Assembly (NCBI RefSeq): GCF_001718695.1
Contig: NZ_CP013420.1
Location: forward strand, 1,612,001-1,676,000
Length of the DNA stretch: 64,000 nt
From: Burkholderia ubonensis
Lineage (GTDB): Bacteria > Pseudomonadota > Gammaproteobacteria > Burkholderiales > Burkholderiaceae
Direction of reading: 5' to 3'
In this document: piece after piece, positions 1 to 8,619 of the stretch
Position numbering within the stretch: the first letter of the stretch is position 1
Layout: each line of letters opens with the position of its first letter
The notes under the pieces: model-generated
What the model saw: the letters and a program-made list of their open reading frames with translations, nothing else
What the model was told of the DNA's origin: nothing
Database searches by the model: none
Made by a program: the position numbers and the translations under genes

Positions 1-642
1 TGGACGACGCCGTCCTTCATCACCGCGATGCGGTCGCCGAGCGTCATCGCCTCGATCTGGTCGTGCGTGACGTAGACGATCGTCGTGCCGAGGCGCTGGT
101 GCAGCAGCTTGATCTCCGCGCGCATCTCGATGCGCAGCTTCGCGTCGAGGTTCGACAGCGGCTCGTCGAACAGGAACAGCGCCGGGTCGCGCGCAAGCGC
201 GCGGCCCATCGCGACGCGCTGGCGCTGGCCGCCCGACAGCTGGCCCGGCTTGCGCTCGAGCAGGTGCTGGATCTGCAGCATCTGCGACACGCGGTCGACG
301 ATCTGCTGCTGCTCGCTCTTCGGCACCTTGCGGATGTTCAGGCCGAACGAGATGTTCTCGCGCACCGTCATCGACGGATAAAGCGCATACGACTGGAACA
401 CCATCGCGATGTCGCGATCCTTCGGCGACAGGTCGTTGACGACCTTGCCGTCGATCCGGATCTCGCCGCTCGTGACGGTCTCGAGCCCGGCGATCATGTT
501 GAGCAGCGTCGACTTCCCGCAGCCCGAGCCGCCGACGAGAATCAGGAACTGACCGTCCTCGATGTCGATGTCGACACCCTTCAGGACCGGCACCCCGTTC
601 GGGTAGGTCTTGTACACGTCACGGATGGAAAGGCTTGCCATG
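1..642 (-). CDS. Sugar ABC transporter ATP-binding protein (UgpC/MalK/GtsD type), partial
   Basis: Energises a binding-protein-dependent sugar importer at the inner membrane. The reading frame starts with ATG at 642 and runs leftward off the window, so only the first 214 residues are present. Visible motifs are a Walker A (GGSGCGKST, about residues 37-45), the Q-loop ([12 protein letters not shown]), the ABC signature LSGGQRQR and Walker B (ALFLFDEP) followed by the D-loop SNLDAK and the switch His in THDQ. The regulatory C-terminal domain lies outside. It is the last visible gene of a leftward cluster with two permeases and a binding protein. Automated annotation would probably say UgpC; the neighbouring zwf-pgl-glk operon makes a glucose/mannose (Gts-like) role more likely. 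The family is sure, the substrate is inferred. Confidence 0.93.
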
Positions 643-749
643 CTGTGAATCCTCTGTCTCAAGCAGCGCGCCTCGCGCGCCGCGTCGGTATCGTTTCGAT
701 GCGCCGCGCGTCGCGCGGCCGGTTCGTCGTCTCGTATGAAACCGCGCGC

Positions 750-1638
750 TCAGCCCTTCACCGCGCCCGCCGTCAGGCCGCGCACGAAGTAGCGGCCGGC
801 GATCACGTAGACGAGCAGCGTCGGCAGTGCGGCGATGATCGCGCCGGCCATGTCGACGTTGTATTCCTTCACGCCCGTCGACGTGTTGACGAGGTTGTTC
901 AGCGCGACCGTGATCGGCATCGAGTCGACGCCGGAGAACACGATCCCGAACAGGAAGTCGTTCCAGATCTGCGTGAACTGCCAGATCAGGCACACCATGA
1001 AGATCGGCAGCGACACCGGCAGCAGGATCTTCGTGAAGATCGTGAAGAAGCCCGCGCCGTCGATGCGCGCCGCCTTCACGAGCTCGGCCGGCACGCTCAC
1101 GTAGAAGTTGCGGAAGAACATCGTCGTGAATGCGATCCCGTACACGACGTGCACGAACACCAGGCCCGGAATCGTGTTCGCGAGCCCGAGCATCCCCTGC
1201 AGGCGCGCCATCGGCAGCAGGATCACCTGGAACGGAATGAAGCAGCCGACCAGCATCATCGTGAACAGCGCGTCCGCGCCGCGAAAGCGCCAGTGCGTGA
1301 GCACGTAGCCGTTGAACGCGCCGATCAGCGACGAGATCAGCACGGCCGGGATCACCATCTGCAGCGAATTCAGGAAGAACGGCTTCATGCCGTCGCAGCG
1401 CACGCCGGTGCACGCGCCGCTCCACGCCTTCACCCACGGCTCGACGGTCCAGGGTGCTGGGCGGCGTCAGCAGGTTGCCGGTGCGCAGCTGGTCGAGATC
1501 CTTGAACGACGTCGACAGCATCACGTAGATCGGGAACAGGAAGTACAGCGCGAACAGGATCAGCGCCGCGTAGATCACCGCCCGGCCTGTCGCCGCCCGG
1601 CCTGTCGCGGCCCGGCTGATTTGCATCTTAGGCTGCAT
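750..1638 (-). pseudogene. Sugar ABC transporter permease (MalG/GtsC type), broken by a +1 frameshift
   Basis: Second inner-membrane permease of the sugar importer. The N-terminus starts with ATG at 1638 after a GAGGAG ribosome site and reads a first membrane segment (VIYAALILFALYFLFPIYVML) up to LLTPPSTL. The rest (MKPFFLNSLQMVIPAVL onward, ending VRGLTAGAVKG) is in another frame. The whole span is 889 bases, one more than a multiple of three. Dropping one C of the CC at 1449-1450 joins the halves as PSTLTVEPWVKAW, so a single extra base explains the break. The EAA-type loop region and remaining membrane segments are intact in the second frame. It overlaps the upstream permease by 11 bases. 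Either real loss of the transporter or a sequencing error. Confidence 0.85.
1580..1618. repeat. 15-bp tandem duplication in the permease N-terminus
   Basis: The unit GCCCGGCCTGTCGCC occurs at 1580-1594 and, with one change, at 1595-1609, followed by a partial third copy. It lies inside the first codons of the frameshifted permease and encodes ATGRA twice (RAATGRAATGRA). Because the unit is 15 bp, copy-number change would keep the frame. Confidence 0.8.
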
Positions 1639-2563
1639 TGCGGGTGCTCCTCGATTCCATATACATCAGCGGCACGAGCACCGCCACCACCGTCGCGAGC
1701 ATCATCACCGACGATGCGGCGCCGAGGCCGAGCTGGCCGCGGTTGAACGAAAACGTGTACATGAACATCGCCGGCAGCGACGACGACGTGCCGGGCCCGC
1801 CCGCCGTCAGCGCGACGACGAGGTCGAAGGTCTTGATCGTGATGTGGCAGAGGATCAGCAGCACCGAGAAGAACACCGGGCGCATGCTCGGGATCACGAT
1901 CTTGCGGTAGATGGTCGGCAGCGTCGCGCCGTCGACCTGCGCGGCCTTGAAGATCTCGCTGTCGACGCCGCGCAGGCCCGCGAGGAACAGCGCCATCACG
2001 AAGCCGGTCGATTGCCACACGGCCGCGATCACGACGCAGAAGATCGCCTTGTCCGGATCGTCGAGCCAGCCGAACGAGAAGCTCGTCCAGCCCCAGTCGT
2101 GCATCACCTTCTCGAGGCCGAGGCCCGGGTTCAGGATCCACTGCCACGCGGTGCCGGTCACGATGAACGACAGCGCCATCGGGTACAGGAAGATCGCGCG
2201 CAGCGCGCCTTCGTTGCGGATCTTCTGGTCGAGCAGGATCGCGAGGAACAGACCGAGCGCGACGCAGATCGCGATGAACGGAATGCCGAACCAGCCGAGG
2301 TTCGCGGCGGAGGTCCACCACACGTCGTTCTGGAACAGGTCCGTGTAGCGGCCGAAGCCGTCGAACTCGTAGTTCGGCAACAGCCGCGAACGGGTCAGCG
2401 ACAGATAGCCGGTAATCAGGATGAAGCCGTAGATGAACACCACGGCGATCGCCACGCTGGGCGCGAGCACCAGCTTCGGAATCCAGCGATCGGCGAAGGC
2501 CGACATCGGCGACGTGCGCCGCACGGCAGCGCCGGATCCGTTTCCGCTAAGAGGGGCAGCCAC
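1628..2563 (-). CDS. Sugar ABC transporter permease (MalF/GtsB/UgpA type)
   Basis: First inner-membrane permease of the sugar importer, about 311 residues. I chose the GTG at 2563 because an AGGAG sits 9 bases upstream; a longer open frame to 2689 has no comparable ribosome site and reads low-complexity sequence through intergenic hairpins. The protein shows six membrane segments beginning with LVLAPSVAIAVVFIYGFILI. The conserved EAA-type cytoplasmic loop that contacts the ATPase is recognisable as FKAAQVDGATLPTIYRKIVIPSM. Its stop codon overlaps the start of the next permease by 11 bases, so the two are probably translationally coupled. The family is clear; glucose as substrate is inferred from context. 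Confidence 0.9.
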   Translation of the reverse strand: MAAPLSGNGSGAAVRRTSPMSAFADRWIPKLVLAPSVAIAVVFIYGFILITGYLSLTRSRLLPNYEFDGFGRYTDLFQNDVWWTSAANLGWFGIPFIAICVALGLFLAILLDQKIRNEGALRAIFLYPMALSFIVTGTAWQWILNPGLGLEKVMHDWGWTSFSFGWLDDPDKAIFCVVIAAVWQSTGFVMALFLAGLRGVDSEIFKAAQVDGATLPTIYRKIVIPSMRPVFFSVLLILCHITIKTFDLVVALTAGGPGTSSSLPAMFMYTFSFNRGQLGLGAASSVMMLATVVAVLVPLMYMESRSTRNAA

Positions 2564-2588
2564 TTGATTCGACTCCTGGAACGAGAGT

Positions 2589-2699
2589 GACGCCGGCCTC
2601 GATCCGGCCGGCGTCGGGTGCGGCGCGGGCCCGGCGGACGGGCCCGTTTGCTGCGCATGCAAGAACGCCCGGCGGATGAAACGGGGCAAGCCGGGCGTT
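2589..2699 (-). promoter_or_regulatory. Three stem-loops between binding-protein and permease genes
   Basis: The 147-base gap between the binding-protein gene and the first permease holds three consecutive inverted repeats: 2664-2673 with 2690-2699 (10 bp), 2626-2633 with 2639-2646 (8 bp, loop 5) and 2589-2598 with 2606-2615 (10 bp, loop 7). None is followed by a long U-run. In other ABC operons such hairpins protect the binding-protein part of the mRNA or attenuate the permeases, giving excess binding protein. That role here is inference. Confidence 0.6.
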
Positions 2700-2710
2700 C
2701 GTCGCGTGCG

Positions 2711-3958
2711 TTACTTCACCTTCGCGGCTTTCGCGAGCGCAGCGACCGCGCTCTTCGAATCCTGCTGCGAGTTCATGAACTTCGTGACGACGTCGGTGAT
2801 CGCGCCGGCGGTCGCGTCGCCCTGCGCCATGCCGTGCGCGAGCGACGGCACGAAGCCGCCCGACTTGATCGCGGTCTGCTCGTCCGCATACGACTTCTTC
2901 GCGCAGTCGTCGAACTTGTCCATCTTCACGCCGAGGCGCACCGGCACCGAGCCCTTCAGCAGGCTGAACTGCTCCTGGAAGTCCGGCGTCATGATCGTCT
3001 TCGCGAGCGCGAGCTGGCCCGGCGTCGCGGCGCTCTGGCCCTTCTGCTGGAAGAACACGAACGAATCGACATTGAACGTAAACGCGTTCGCGGTGCCCGG
3101 CACCGGCGCGCAGATGTAGTCCTTGCCCGCCTTCTTGCCCGCGGTCTCGAACTCGCCCTTCGCCCAGTCGCCCATGAACTGCATGCCGGCCTTGCCGTTG
3201 ATGACCATCGCGGTCGCGAGGTTCCAGTCGCGGCCGTTGCGGCCGCTGTCGAAGTAGCCCTGGATCTTGCGCACGGTATTGAACACCGACAGCATCTGCG
3301 GCGACGTCAGCGTCGCCTGGTCGAGATCGACCAGCGCCTTTTTATAGAACGCCGGGCCCTGCGACAGCACGACGTCTTCCCACAGCGTCAGGTCCTGCCA
3401 CGGCTGGCCGCCCATCGCGATCGGCTGGATGCCCGCGGCCTTCAGCTTGTCGGCGACCGCGAAGAATTCGGGCCAGGTGGCCGGCGCCTTCGCGCCGACC
3501 TTGTCGAGCGCGGCCTTGTTGATATAGAGCCAGTTCACGCGGTGCACCGAGAACGGCGCGCCGACGGTGTGGCCCTTGAACTTCATGATCTTGTCGATTT
3601 CCGGCGGCAGGTTCTGCTTCCAGTCGCCGGTTGCCTGGTCGATGTTGACGAGCACGCCCTGGTCGGCCCAGTCCTGGATCAGCGGACCCTTGATCTGCGC
3701 GGCCGACGGCGCGTCGCCGCTGATCACCTTGGTCTTCAGCGCGGTCATCGCCGCTGCGCCCGCGCCGCCCGCGACCGCGAAGTCCTTCCAGACGTAGCCC
3801 TGCTTCTGCAGGTCGTCCTTCAGCACGCCGACGGCCTTCGATTCGCCGCCCGAGGTCCACCAGTGCAGCACCGTCACATTCTCGGCCGCCTGCGCCGCCG
3901 CGGCGCCGGCCATCAGGCCTGCGGCGCACAGCGCGCCCATGATCGCGCGAACTTTCAT
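2711..3958 (-). CDS. Sugar ABC transporter substrate-binding protein (GtsA-like)
   Basis: Periplasmic sugar-binding protein of 415 residues that would deliver substrate to the two permeases. The N-terminus is a typical signal peptide (MKVRAIMGALCAAGLMAGAAAAQAAENV) with probable cleavage after AQA. The mature start VTVLHWWTSGGESKAV is characteristic of family-1 sugar-binding proteins of the glucose/mannose type. It is the first gene of the leftward operon, preceded by the divergent regulatory region shared with zwf and followed by a hairpin array before the permeases. Pairing with glucose-6-phosphate dehydrogenase and glucokinase genes makes glucose the most likely ligand; this is inferred, not shown. 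Confidence 0.9.
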   Translation of the reverse strand: MKVRAIMGALCAAGLMAGAAAAQAAENVTVLHWWTSGGESKAVGVLKDDLQKQGYVWKDFAVAGGAGAAAMTALKTKVISGDAPSAAQIKGPLIQDWADQGVLVNIDQATGDWKQNLPPEIDKIMKFKGHTVGAPFSVHRVNWLYINKAALDKVGAKAPATWPEFFAVADKLKAAGIQPIAMGGQPWQDLTLWEDVVLSQGPAFYKKALVDLDQATLTSPQMLSVFNTVRKIQGYFDSGRNGRDWNLATAMVINGKAGMQFMGDWAKGEFETAGKKAGKDYICAPVPGTANAFTFNVDSFVFFQQKGQSAATPGQLALAKTIMTPDFQEQFSLLKGSVPVRLGVKMDKFDDCAKKSYADEQTAIKSGGFVPSLAHGMAQGDATAGAITDVVTKFMNSQQDSKSAVAALAKAAKVK

Positions 3959-4298
3959 TACTTATCTCCTCCAGACTGAATCAACTCGTGAGGTTCCGTT
4001 CAGGAACCGGCTTCTTGGTGACGACGGGGAAATCGAGCCGCGAGACGCTGCGCGCGTACGGGGCCGATGACCGGCCGGGCTCTTACAGAAAGCGTGACTT
4101 GAGATTCAACGGCGTGTCTCCTCTTGTGTTTCTGGCCCGCCGCGACGCGGCGCGAGCCCGGGGCCGACGACGTGCGCACGATGCGCGCCATCAATGTCCG
4201 ATAACATTCGGCACATGGTGCTCCCGGCGACGAAGCACGCGCTGTTGCATCGACCGCGCTTCATTTTTTCTTCGTCCGGGTGCTACCCCTTGCGGCGG
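3959..4298 (-). other. Long 5' leader of the sugar transporter operon
   Basis: About 340 bases separate the predicted leftward promoter from the binding-protein ATG. I see no convincing open frame, tRNA or known riboswitch pattern here. If the promoter at 4299-4327 is used, this would be an unusually long untranslated leader, so a second promoter closer to the gene remains possible. Confidence 0.4.
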
Positions 4299-4317
4299 AT
4301 TGTAGTTAAACTACAAT
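4290..4317 (+). promoter_or_regulatory. Candidate zwf promoter
   Basis: TTGCGG at 4290-4295 and TACAAT at 4312-4317, spaced 16 bases, form a plausible sigma-70 promoter reading toward zwf (ATG at 4385). The -10 box is the right arm of the HexR-like palindrome, so repressor binding would block it. The -35 match is weak. Confidence 0.45.
4299..4317. promoter_or_regulatory. HexR-like operator
   Basis: A perfect 9-bp inverted repeat around one central base: ATTGTAGTT-A-AACTACAAT. It resembles the known HexR operator pattern TTGTAAT-N3-ATTACAA closely. It overlaps the -10 elements of both divergent promoters, and the downstream operon encodes a HexR domain, so autoregulation and co-regulation of glucose uptake and catabolism by a 2-keto-3-deoxy-6-phosphogluconate-responsive repressor is the natural reading. 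Identification is by similarity to the pattern and by context. Confidence 0.75.
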
Positions 4318-4327
4318 TCAGTGTCAA
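4299..4327 (-). promoter_or_regulatory. Strong sigma-70 promoter of the sugar transporter operon
   Basis: On the minus strand TTGACA (4322-4327) is followed after exactly 17 bases by TACAAT (4299-4304), nearly consensus. The HexR-like palindrome covers the -10 box and much of the spacer. Start of transcription would be near 4292. Confidence 0.65.
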
Positions 4328-4384
4328 AAATATTTTTATCGCACTACGGATCGCTTCAGAGCACCCCAACCCGGGCGGAGACAC

Positions 4385-5854
4385 ATGCATACCGATTCCA
4401 GCTTTACCTTCGTACTTTTCGGCGGCACCGGCGACCTGTCGATGCGCAAGATCCTCCCGGCGCTGTTCGAGGCGCACCGTGCGAACATGCTGGCGCAGAG
4501 CGGCCGGATCGTCGCGGTCGCACGTCACTCGGCCGATCTCGCCGAGTATCTCGAGTGGGTCGAGGAACACGTGAAGCCGCACGCGGCGAAGGCATCGCGC
4601 GGCGCGTTCGACGAGGCCGCCTGGAAAAGCTTCGTCGAGCGCATCGTGTACGTGAAGCTCGACCTCGGCCGCGCGGAAGATTACGCACTGCTGCGCGACA
4701 CGGTCGCCCCGTTGCCCGGCACCCGGGTGTTCTATCTCGCGACGGGCCCGTCGCTGTTCGAGCCGATCTGCAAGGCGCTCGCGTCGGTCGGCCTGAACCA
4801 GGGCGCGCGCATCGTGCTCGAGAAGCCGCTCGGCTACGACCTGCGCTCGTCGAACGCGATCAACGACGCAGTCGGCGAGATCTTCGCGGAAGACCAGATC
4901 TACCGGATCGACCACTACCTCGGAAAGGAGCCGGTGCAGAACCTGCTCGCGCTGCGCTTCGGCAACGCGCTGTTCGAGCCGCTGTGGCGCCGCGAATGGG
5001 TCGAGAGCATCCAGATCACGATCGCCGAGGAGCTCGGCGTCGAAGCGCGCGGCGATTTCTACGACAATACCGGCGCGCTGCGCGACATGGTGCAGAACCA
5101 CCTGCTGCAACTGCTGTCGATCGTCGCGATGGAGCCGCCGCACTCGATGGATTCCGATTCGGTGCGCGACGAGAAGCTGCGCGTGCTGCGTGCGCTGAAG
5201 CCCGTCGATCCGCGCGACATCGGCAAGGTCGCGGTGCGCGGCCAGTATCACGCGGGCGTGATCAAGGGCGCACAGGTGCCGGCCTACGCGACCGAGCCGG
5301 GCGTGAAGCCCGACAGCCCGACCGAGACCTTCGTCGCGCTGAAGGCCGAGATCGAGAACTGGCGCTGGGCCGGCGTGCCGTTCTTCCTGCGCACCGGCAA
5401 GCGGCTCGCCGACCGCGTCGCCGAGATCGTCGTCAACTTCCGGCCGGTGCCGCACTCGGCGCTCGGCGCGACCGCGCTGCGCCCCGGCTCGAACCGCCTG
5501 GTGATCCGCCTGCAGCCGAACGAGACGATTCGCCTGTACTGCCTCGCGAAGCAGCCCGGCGAAGGGATGAACCTCGCGAGCGTGCACCTCGACCTCGCGT
5601 TCGACCAGTTCTTCAAGGAAGGCCAGATGGAGGCGTACCAGCGCCTGCTGCTCGACGTGATCAACGGCCGCCTCGCGCTGTTCGTGCGCCGCGACGAGCA
5701 GGAAGCCGCATGGCGCTGGGTCGAGCCGATCCTGAACGAATGGGCGCGCTCGCTGAAGCCGCCGAAGCCGTATGCGGCCGGCACGTGGGGCCCGGCCGCG
5801 GCGAGCGCGATGCTCGCGCAGCACGGCACCTGCTGGCTCGAAGAAGAGAACTGA
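4385..5854 (+). CDS. zwf: Glucose-6-phosphate 1-dehydrogenase
   Basis: Oxidises glucose 6-phosphate to 6-phosphoglucono-1,5-lactone with NAD(P), the entry to the Entner-Doudoroff and pentose phosphate routes in the cytoplasm. At 489 residues it has the family's normal length. The Rossmann motif FGGTGDLSMRK is near residues 13-23, the EKPLGYD substrate loop near 146, and the active-site signature RIDHYLGKE near 174. The ATG follows a GGAG ribosome site. It is first in a rightward operon with pgl and the glk-hexR fusion and diverges from the sugar transporter; a HexR-like operator lies about 70 bases upstream. Confidence 0.97.
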   Translation: MHTDSSFTFVLFGGTGDLSMRKILPALFEAHRANMLAQSGRIVAVARHSADLAEYLEWVEEHVKPHAAKASRGAFDEAAWKSFVERIVYVKLDLGRAEDYALLRDTVAPLPGTRVFYLATGPSLFEPICKALASVGLNQGARIVLEKPLGYDLRSSNAINDAVGEIFAEDQIYRIDHYLGKEPVQNLLALRFGNALFEPLWRREWVESIQITIAEELGVEARGDFYDNTGALRDMVQNHLLQLLSIVAMEPPHSMDSDSVRDEKLRVLRALKPVDPRDIGKVAVRGQYHAGVIKGAQVPAYATEPGVKPDSPTETFVALKAEIENWRWAGVPFFLRTGKRLADRVAEIVVNFRPVPHSALGATALRPGSNRLVIRLQPNETIRLYCLAKQPGEGMNLASVHLDLAFDQFFKEGQMEAYQRLLLDVINGRLALFVRRDEQEAAWRWVEPILNEWARSLKPPKPYAAGTWGPAAASAMLAQHGTCWLEEEN

Positions 5855-5941
5855 TGCAATGGGCGGGCGCTGCGCACGCGGCGTCCGCCGCCGTACCCAA
5901 ACACCATACGATTCAACAGACAACAGCAGTCCGGAGGAGAT

Positions 5942-6626
5942 GTGATCGAGATTCACGCTTTCGACACCCAGGAAGCGCAAGGCGATGCGCTCGCGCAGGC
6001 CGTCGGCGACGCGCTGCGCGCGGCGCTCGCCCGCCCCGCGCGCGCGACGCTCGCGGTGTCCGGCGGCACCAGCCCGCGCCCGTTCCTGCAGACGCTGTCG
6101 CACGCCGCGCTCGACTGGACCCACGTCGACGTCACGCTGGTCGACGACCGCTGGGTGCCGGAAGACGATGCCGCGAGCAACGCGCGCCTCGTGCGCGGCA
6201 CGCTGCTGCAGCATGCGGCCGCGCCCGCCACGCACGTTCCTGCCGCTCGTCGACACCGGCGCCGCGCTCGACGCGCACGTCGCCGCGCTGAACGCGAACC
6301 CCGCGCATCGCCTGCCCGACGTCGCGGTGCTCGGCATGGGCGAGGACGGCCACACCGCGTCGATCTTCGCCGACGCGCCCGAATGGGACCATGCGATCAC
6401 GACCGCCGATCGCTTCGTCGCCGTGCATCCCGGCGCCGCGCCGCATGCGCGCGTGAGCTTTTCGCTCGATGCGCTCAAGCGCATCGACCGGCTGTTCCTG
6501 CTGATCGCGGGCAGCCGCAAGCGCGAGGTGCTCGAGGCCGCCGCCTCGTCGCCGCAGAAGAACGCCATTTCGCAACTGGCCAACGACAAGGGGACCCAGC
6601 TCGATGTCTACTGGTGCGCAAAGTAA
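5942..6626 (+). pseudogene. pgl: 6-Phosphogluconolactonase (DevB/SOL family), broken by a +1 frameshift
   Basis: Would hydrolyse 6-phosphogluconolactone to 6-phosphogluconate. A GTG start at 5942 follows a GGAGGA site. The first frame reads MIEIHAFDTQEAQGD through the VSGGTSPRPF phosphate loop and LVDDRWVPEDDAASN. From about 6232 the homologous sequence continues in another frame (TFLPLVDTGAAL, then GMGEDGHTASIF and the terminus QLDVYWCAK). The span of 685 bases is one more than a multiple of three, so one inserted base near 6229-6234 explains the break. Read without correction, the shifted frame runs to 6793, past the start of the next gene, so normal coupling to glk would be lost. The lactone also hydrolyses spontaneously, so loss is tolerable. 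Confidence 0.85.
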
Positions 6627-8535
6627 AGTCGCCGCCGCGGGCCAGCATGCCGACGGCCCGCGCCTGCTCGCGGACGTCGGCGGCACCAACGCGCGCTTCG
6701 CGCTGGAAACCGGCCCGGGCGAGATCACGCAGATTCGCGTCTACCCGGGCGCCGAGTATCCGACGCTCACCGACGCGATCCGCAAATACCTGAAGGACGT
6801 GAAGATCGCCCGCGTGAACCACGCGGCGATCGCGATCGCGAACCCGGTCGACGGCGACCAGGTCACGATGACCAACCACGACTGGACCTTCTCGATCGAG
6901 GCAACGCGCCGCGCGCTCGGCTTCGACACGCTGCTGGTCGTCAACGACTTCACCGCGCTCGCGATGGCGCTGCCGGGCCTGACCGACGCGCAGCGCGTGC
7001 AGATCGGCGGCGGCACGCGCCGCCAGAACGGCGTGATCGGGCTGCTCGGCCCCGGCACCGGGCTCGGCGTGTCCGGGCTGATTCCGGCCGACGACCGCTG
7101 GATCGCGCTCGGCAGCGAGGGCGGCCACGCGTCGTTCGCGCCGCAGGACGAGCGCGAGGATCTCGTGCTGCAGTACGCGCGCAAGAAGTTTGCGCACGTA
7201 TCGTTCGAACGCGTGTGCGCGGGGCCCGGCATCGAGATCGTCTATCGCGCGCTCGCCGCGCGCGACAAGAAGCGCGTCGCGGCGAGCGTCGACACCGCCG
7301 AGATCGTCGAGCGCGCGCATGCGGGCGACGCGCTCGCGCTCGAGACGGTCGAGTGCTTCTGCTCGATCCTCGGCACGTTCGCCGGCAACATCGCGGTGAC
7401 GCTCGGCTCGCTCGGCGGCGTCTACATCGGCGGCGGGGTCGCGCTGAAGCTCGGCGAGCTGTTCACGCGCTCGCCGTTCCGCGCGCGCTTCGAGGCGAAG
7501 GGCCGCTTCGAAGCGTATCTCGCGAACATCCCGACCTACCTGATCACCGCCGAATATCCGGCCTTCCTCGGCGTATCGGCGATCCTCGCGGAACAGCTGT
7601 CGAACCGCTCGGGCGGCGCGTCGTCGGCCGTGTTCGAGCGGATCCGCCAGATGCGCGACGCGCTCACGCCTGCCGAGCGCCGCGTCGCCGATCTCGCGCT
7701 GAACCATCCGCGCTCGATCATCAACGACCCGATCGTCGACATCGCGCGCAAGGCCGACGTGAGCCAGCCGACGGTGATCCGCTTCTGCCGCTCGCTCGGC
7801 TGCCAGGGGCTGTCCGACTTCAAGCTGAAGCTCGCGACGGGCCTCACCGGCACGATCCCGATGAGCCACAGCCAGGTGCATCTCGGCGACACCGCGACCG
7901 ACTTCGGCGCGAAGGTGCTCGACAACACCGTGTCGTCGATCCTGCAATTGCGCGAGCACCTGAACTTCGAGCACGTCGAGAACGCGATCGAGATCCTGAA
8001 CGGCGCGCGGCGCATCGAGTTCTACGGGCTCGGCAATTCGAACATCGTCGCGCAGGACGCGCACTACAAGTTCTTCCGTTTCGGGATTCCGACCATCGCG
8101 TACGGCGACCTGTACATGCAGGCCGCGTCGGCCGCGCTGCTCGGCAAGGGCGACGTGATCGTCGCGGTGTCGAAGTCGGGCCGCGCGCCGGAGCTGCTGC
8201 GCGTGCTCGAAGTCGCGATGCAGGCCGGCGCGAAGGTGATCGCGATCACGTCGAGCAACACGCCGCTCGCGAAGCGCGCGACCGTCGCGCTCGAGACCGA
8301 TCACATCGAGATGCGCGAATCGCAGCTGTCGATGATCTCGCGAATCCTGCATCTGCTGATGATCGACATCCTCGCGGTCGGCGTCGCGATCCGCCGCGCC
8401 GCCGCGCCGAACGCGGAGCTGACCGAGGCCGTCGCGCAGGCGAAGGCGCGCGCGAATGACGACGAGACTGCCGACGTGCTCGACTGGCTGAGCCACGGCG
8501 CGTCGCCGGCGGCGAGGGACGCCGCGCGGGACTGA
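6604..8535 (+). CDS. glk: Bifunctional glucokinase / HexR (RpiR-family) regulator fusion
   Basis: A 643-residue fusion. Residues about 20-335 are a ROK-independent bacterial glucokinase: ATP-binding [12 protein letters not shown] near 21-32, the catalytic region [14 protein letters not shown] and [13 protein letters not shown] short Ser/Gly-rich linker leads to a HexR/RpiR module from about 341: an N-terminal helix-turn-helix ([19 protein letters not shown]) and a SIS sugar-phosphate-binding domain from about 467 ([23 protein letters not shown]). Glucokinase phosphorylates glucose; HexR senses an Entner-Doudoroff intermediate and represses zwf-type operons. The start overlaps pgl by 23 bases. 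Such fusions are known in Burkholderia. The HexR-like operator upstream of zwf suggests autoregulation. Confidence 0.95.
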   Translation: MSTGAQSKVAAAGQHADGPRLLADVGGTNARFALETGPGEITQIRVYPGAEYPTLTDAIRKYLKDVKIARVNHAAIAIANPVDGDQVTMTNHDWTFSIEATRRALGFDTLLVVNDFTALAMALPGLTDAQRVQIGGGTRRQNGVIGLLGPGTGLGVSGLIPADDRWIALGSEGGHASFAPQDEREDLVLQYARKKFAHVSFERVCAGPGIEIVYRALAARDKKRVAASVDTAEIVERAHAGDALALETVECFCSILGTFAGNIAVTLGSLGGVYIGGGVALKLGELFTRSPFRARFEAKGRFEAYLANIPTYLITAEYPAFLGVSAILAEQLSNRSGGASSAVFERIRQMRDALTPAERRVADLALNHPRSIINDPIVDIARKADVSQPTVIRFCRSLGCQGLSDFKLKLATGLTGTIPMSHSQVHLGDTATDFGAKVLDNTVSSILQLREHLNFEHVENAIEILNGARRIEFYGLGNSNIVAQDAHYKFFRFGIPTIAYGDLYMQAASAALLGKGDVIVAVSKSGRAPELLRVLEVAMQAGAKVIAITSSNTPLAKRATVALETDHIEMRESQLSMISRILHLLMIDILAVGVAIRRAAAPNAELTEAVAQAKARANDDETADVLDWLSHGASPAARDAARD

Positions 8536-8564
8536 CGCGCGCGGTGTCTTCGCCCGCTCCATGA

Positions 8565-8602
8565 AAAAACGCCACCGGCGCATCGCGCACGGTGGCGTTT
8601 TT
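8565..8602. terminator. Bidirectional terminator between glk-hexR and the efflux gene
   Basis: AAAAACGCCACCG at 8565-8577 pairs perfectly with CGGTGGCGTTTTT at 8590-8602 (13 bp, loop 12). T-runs exist on both strands, fitting the convergent genes on either side. Confidence 0.9.
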
Positions 8603-8619
8603 CTATCCGGAGCCGTGAA

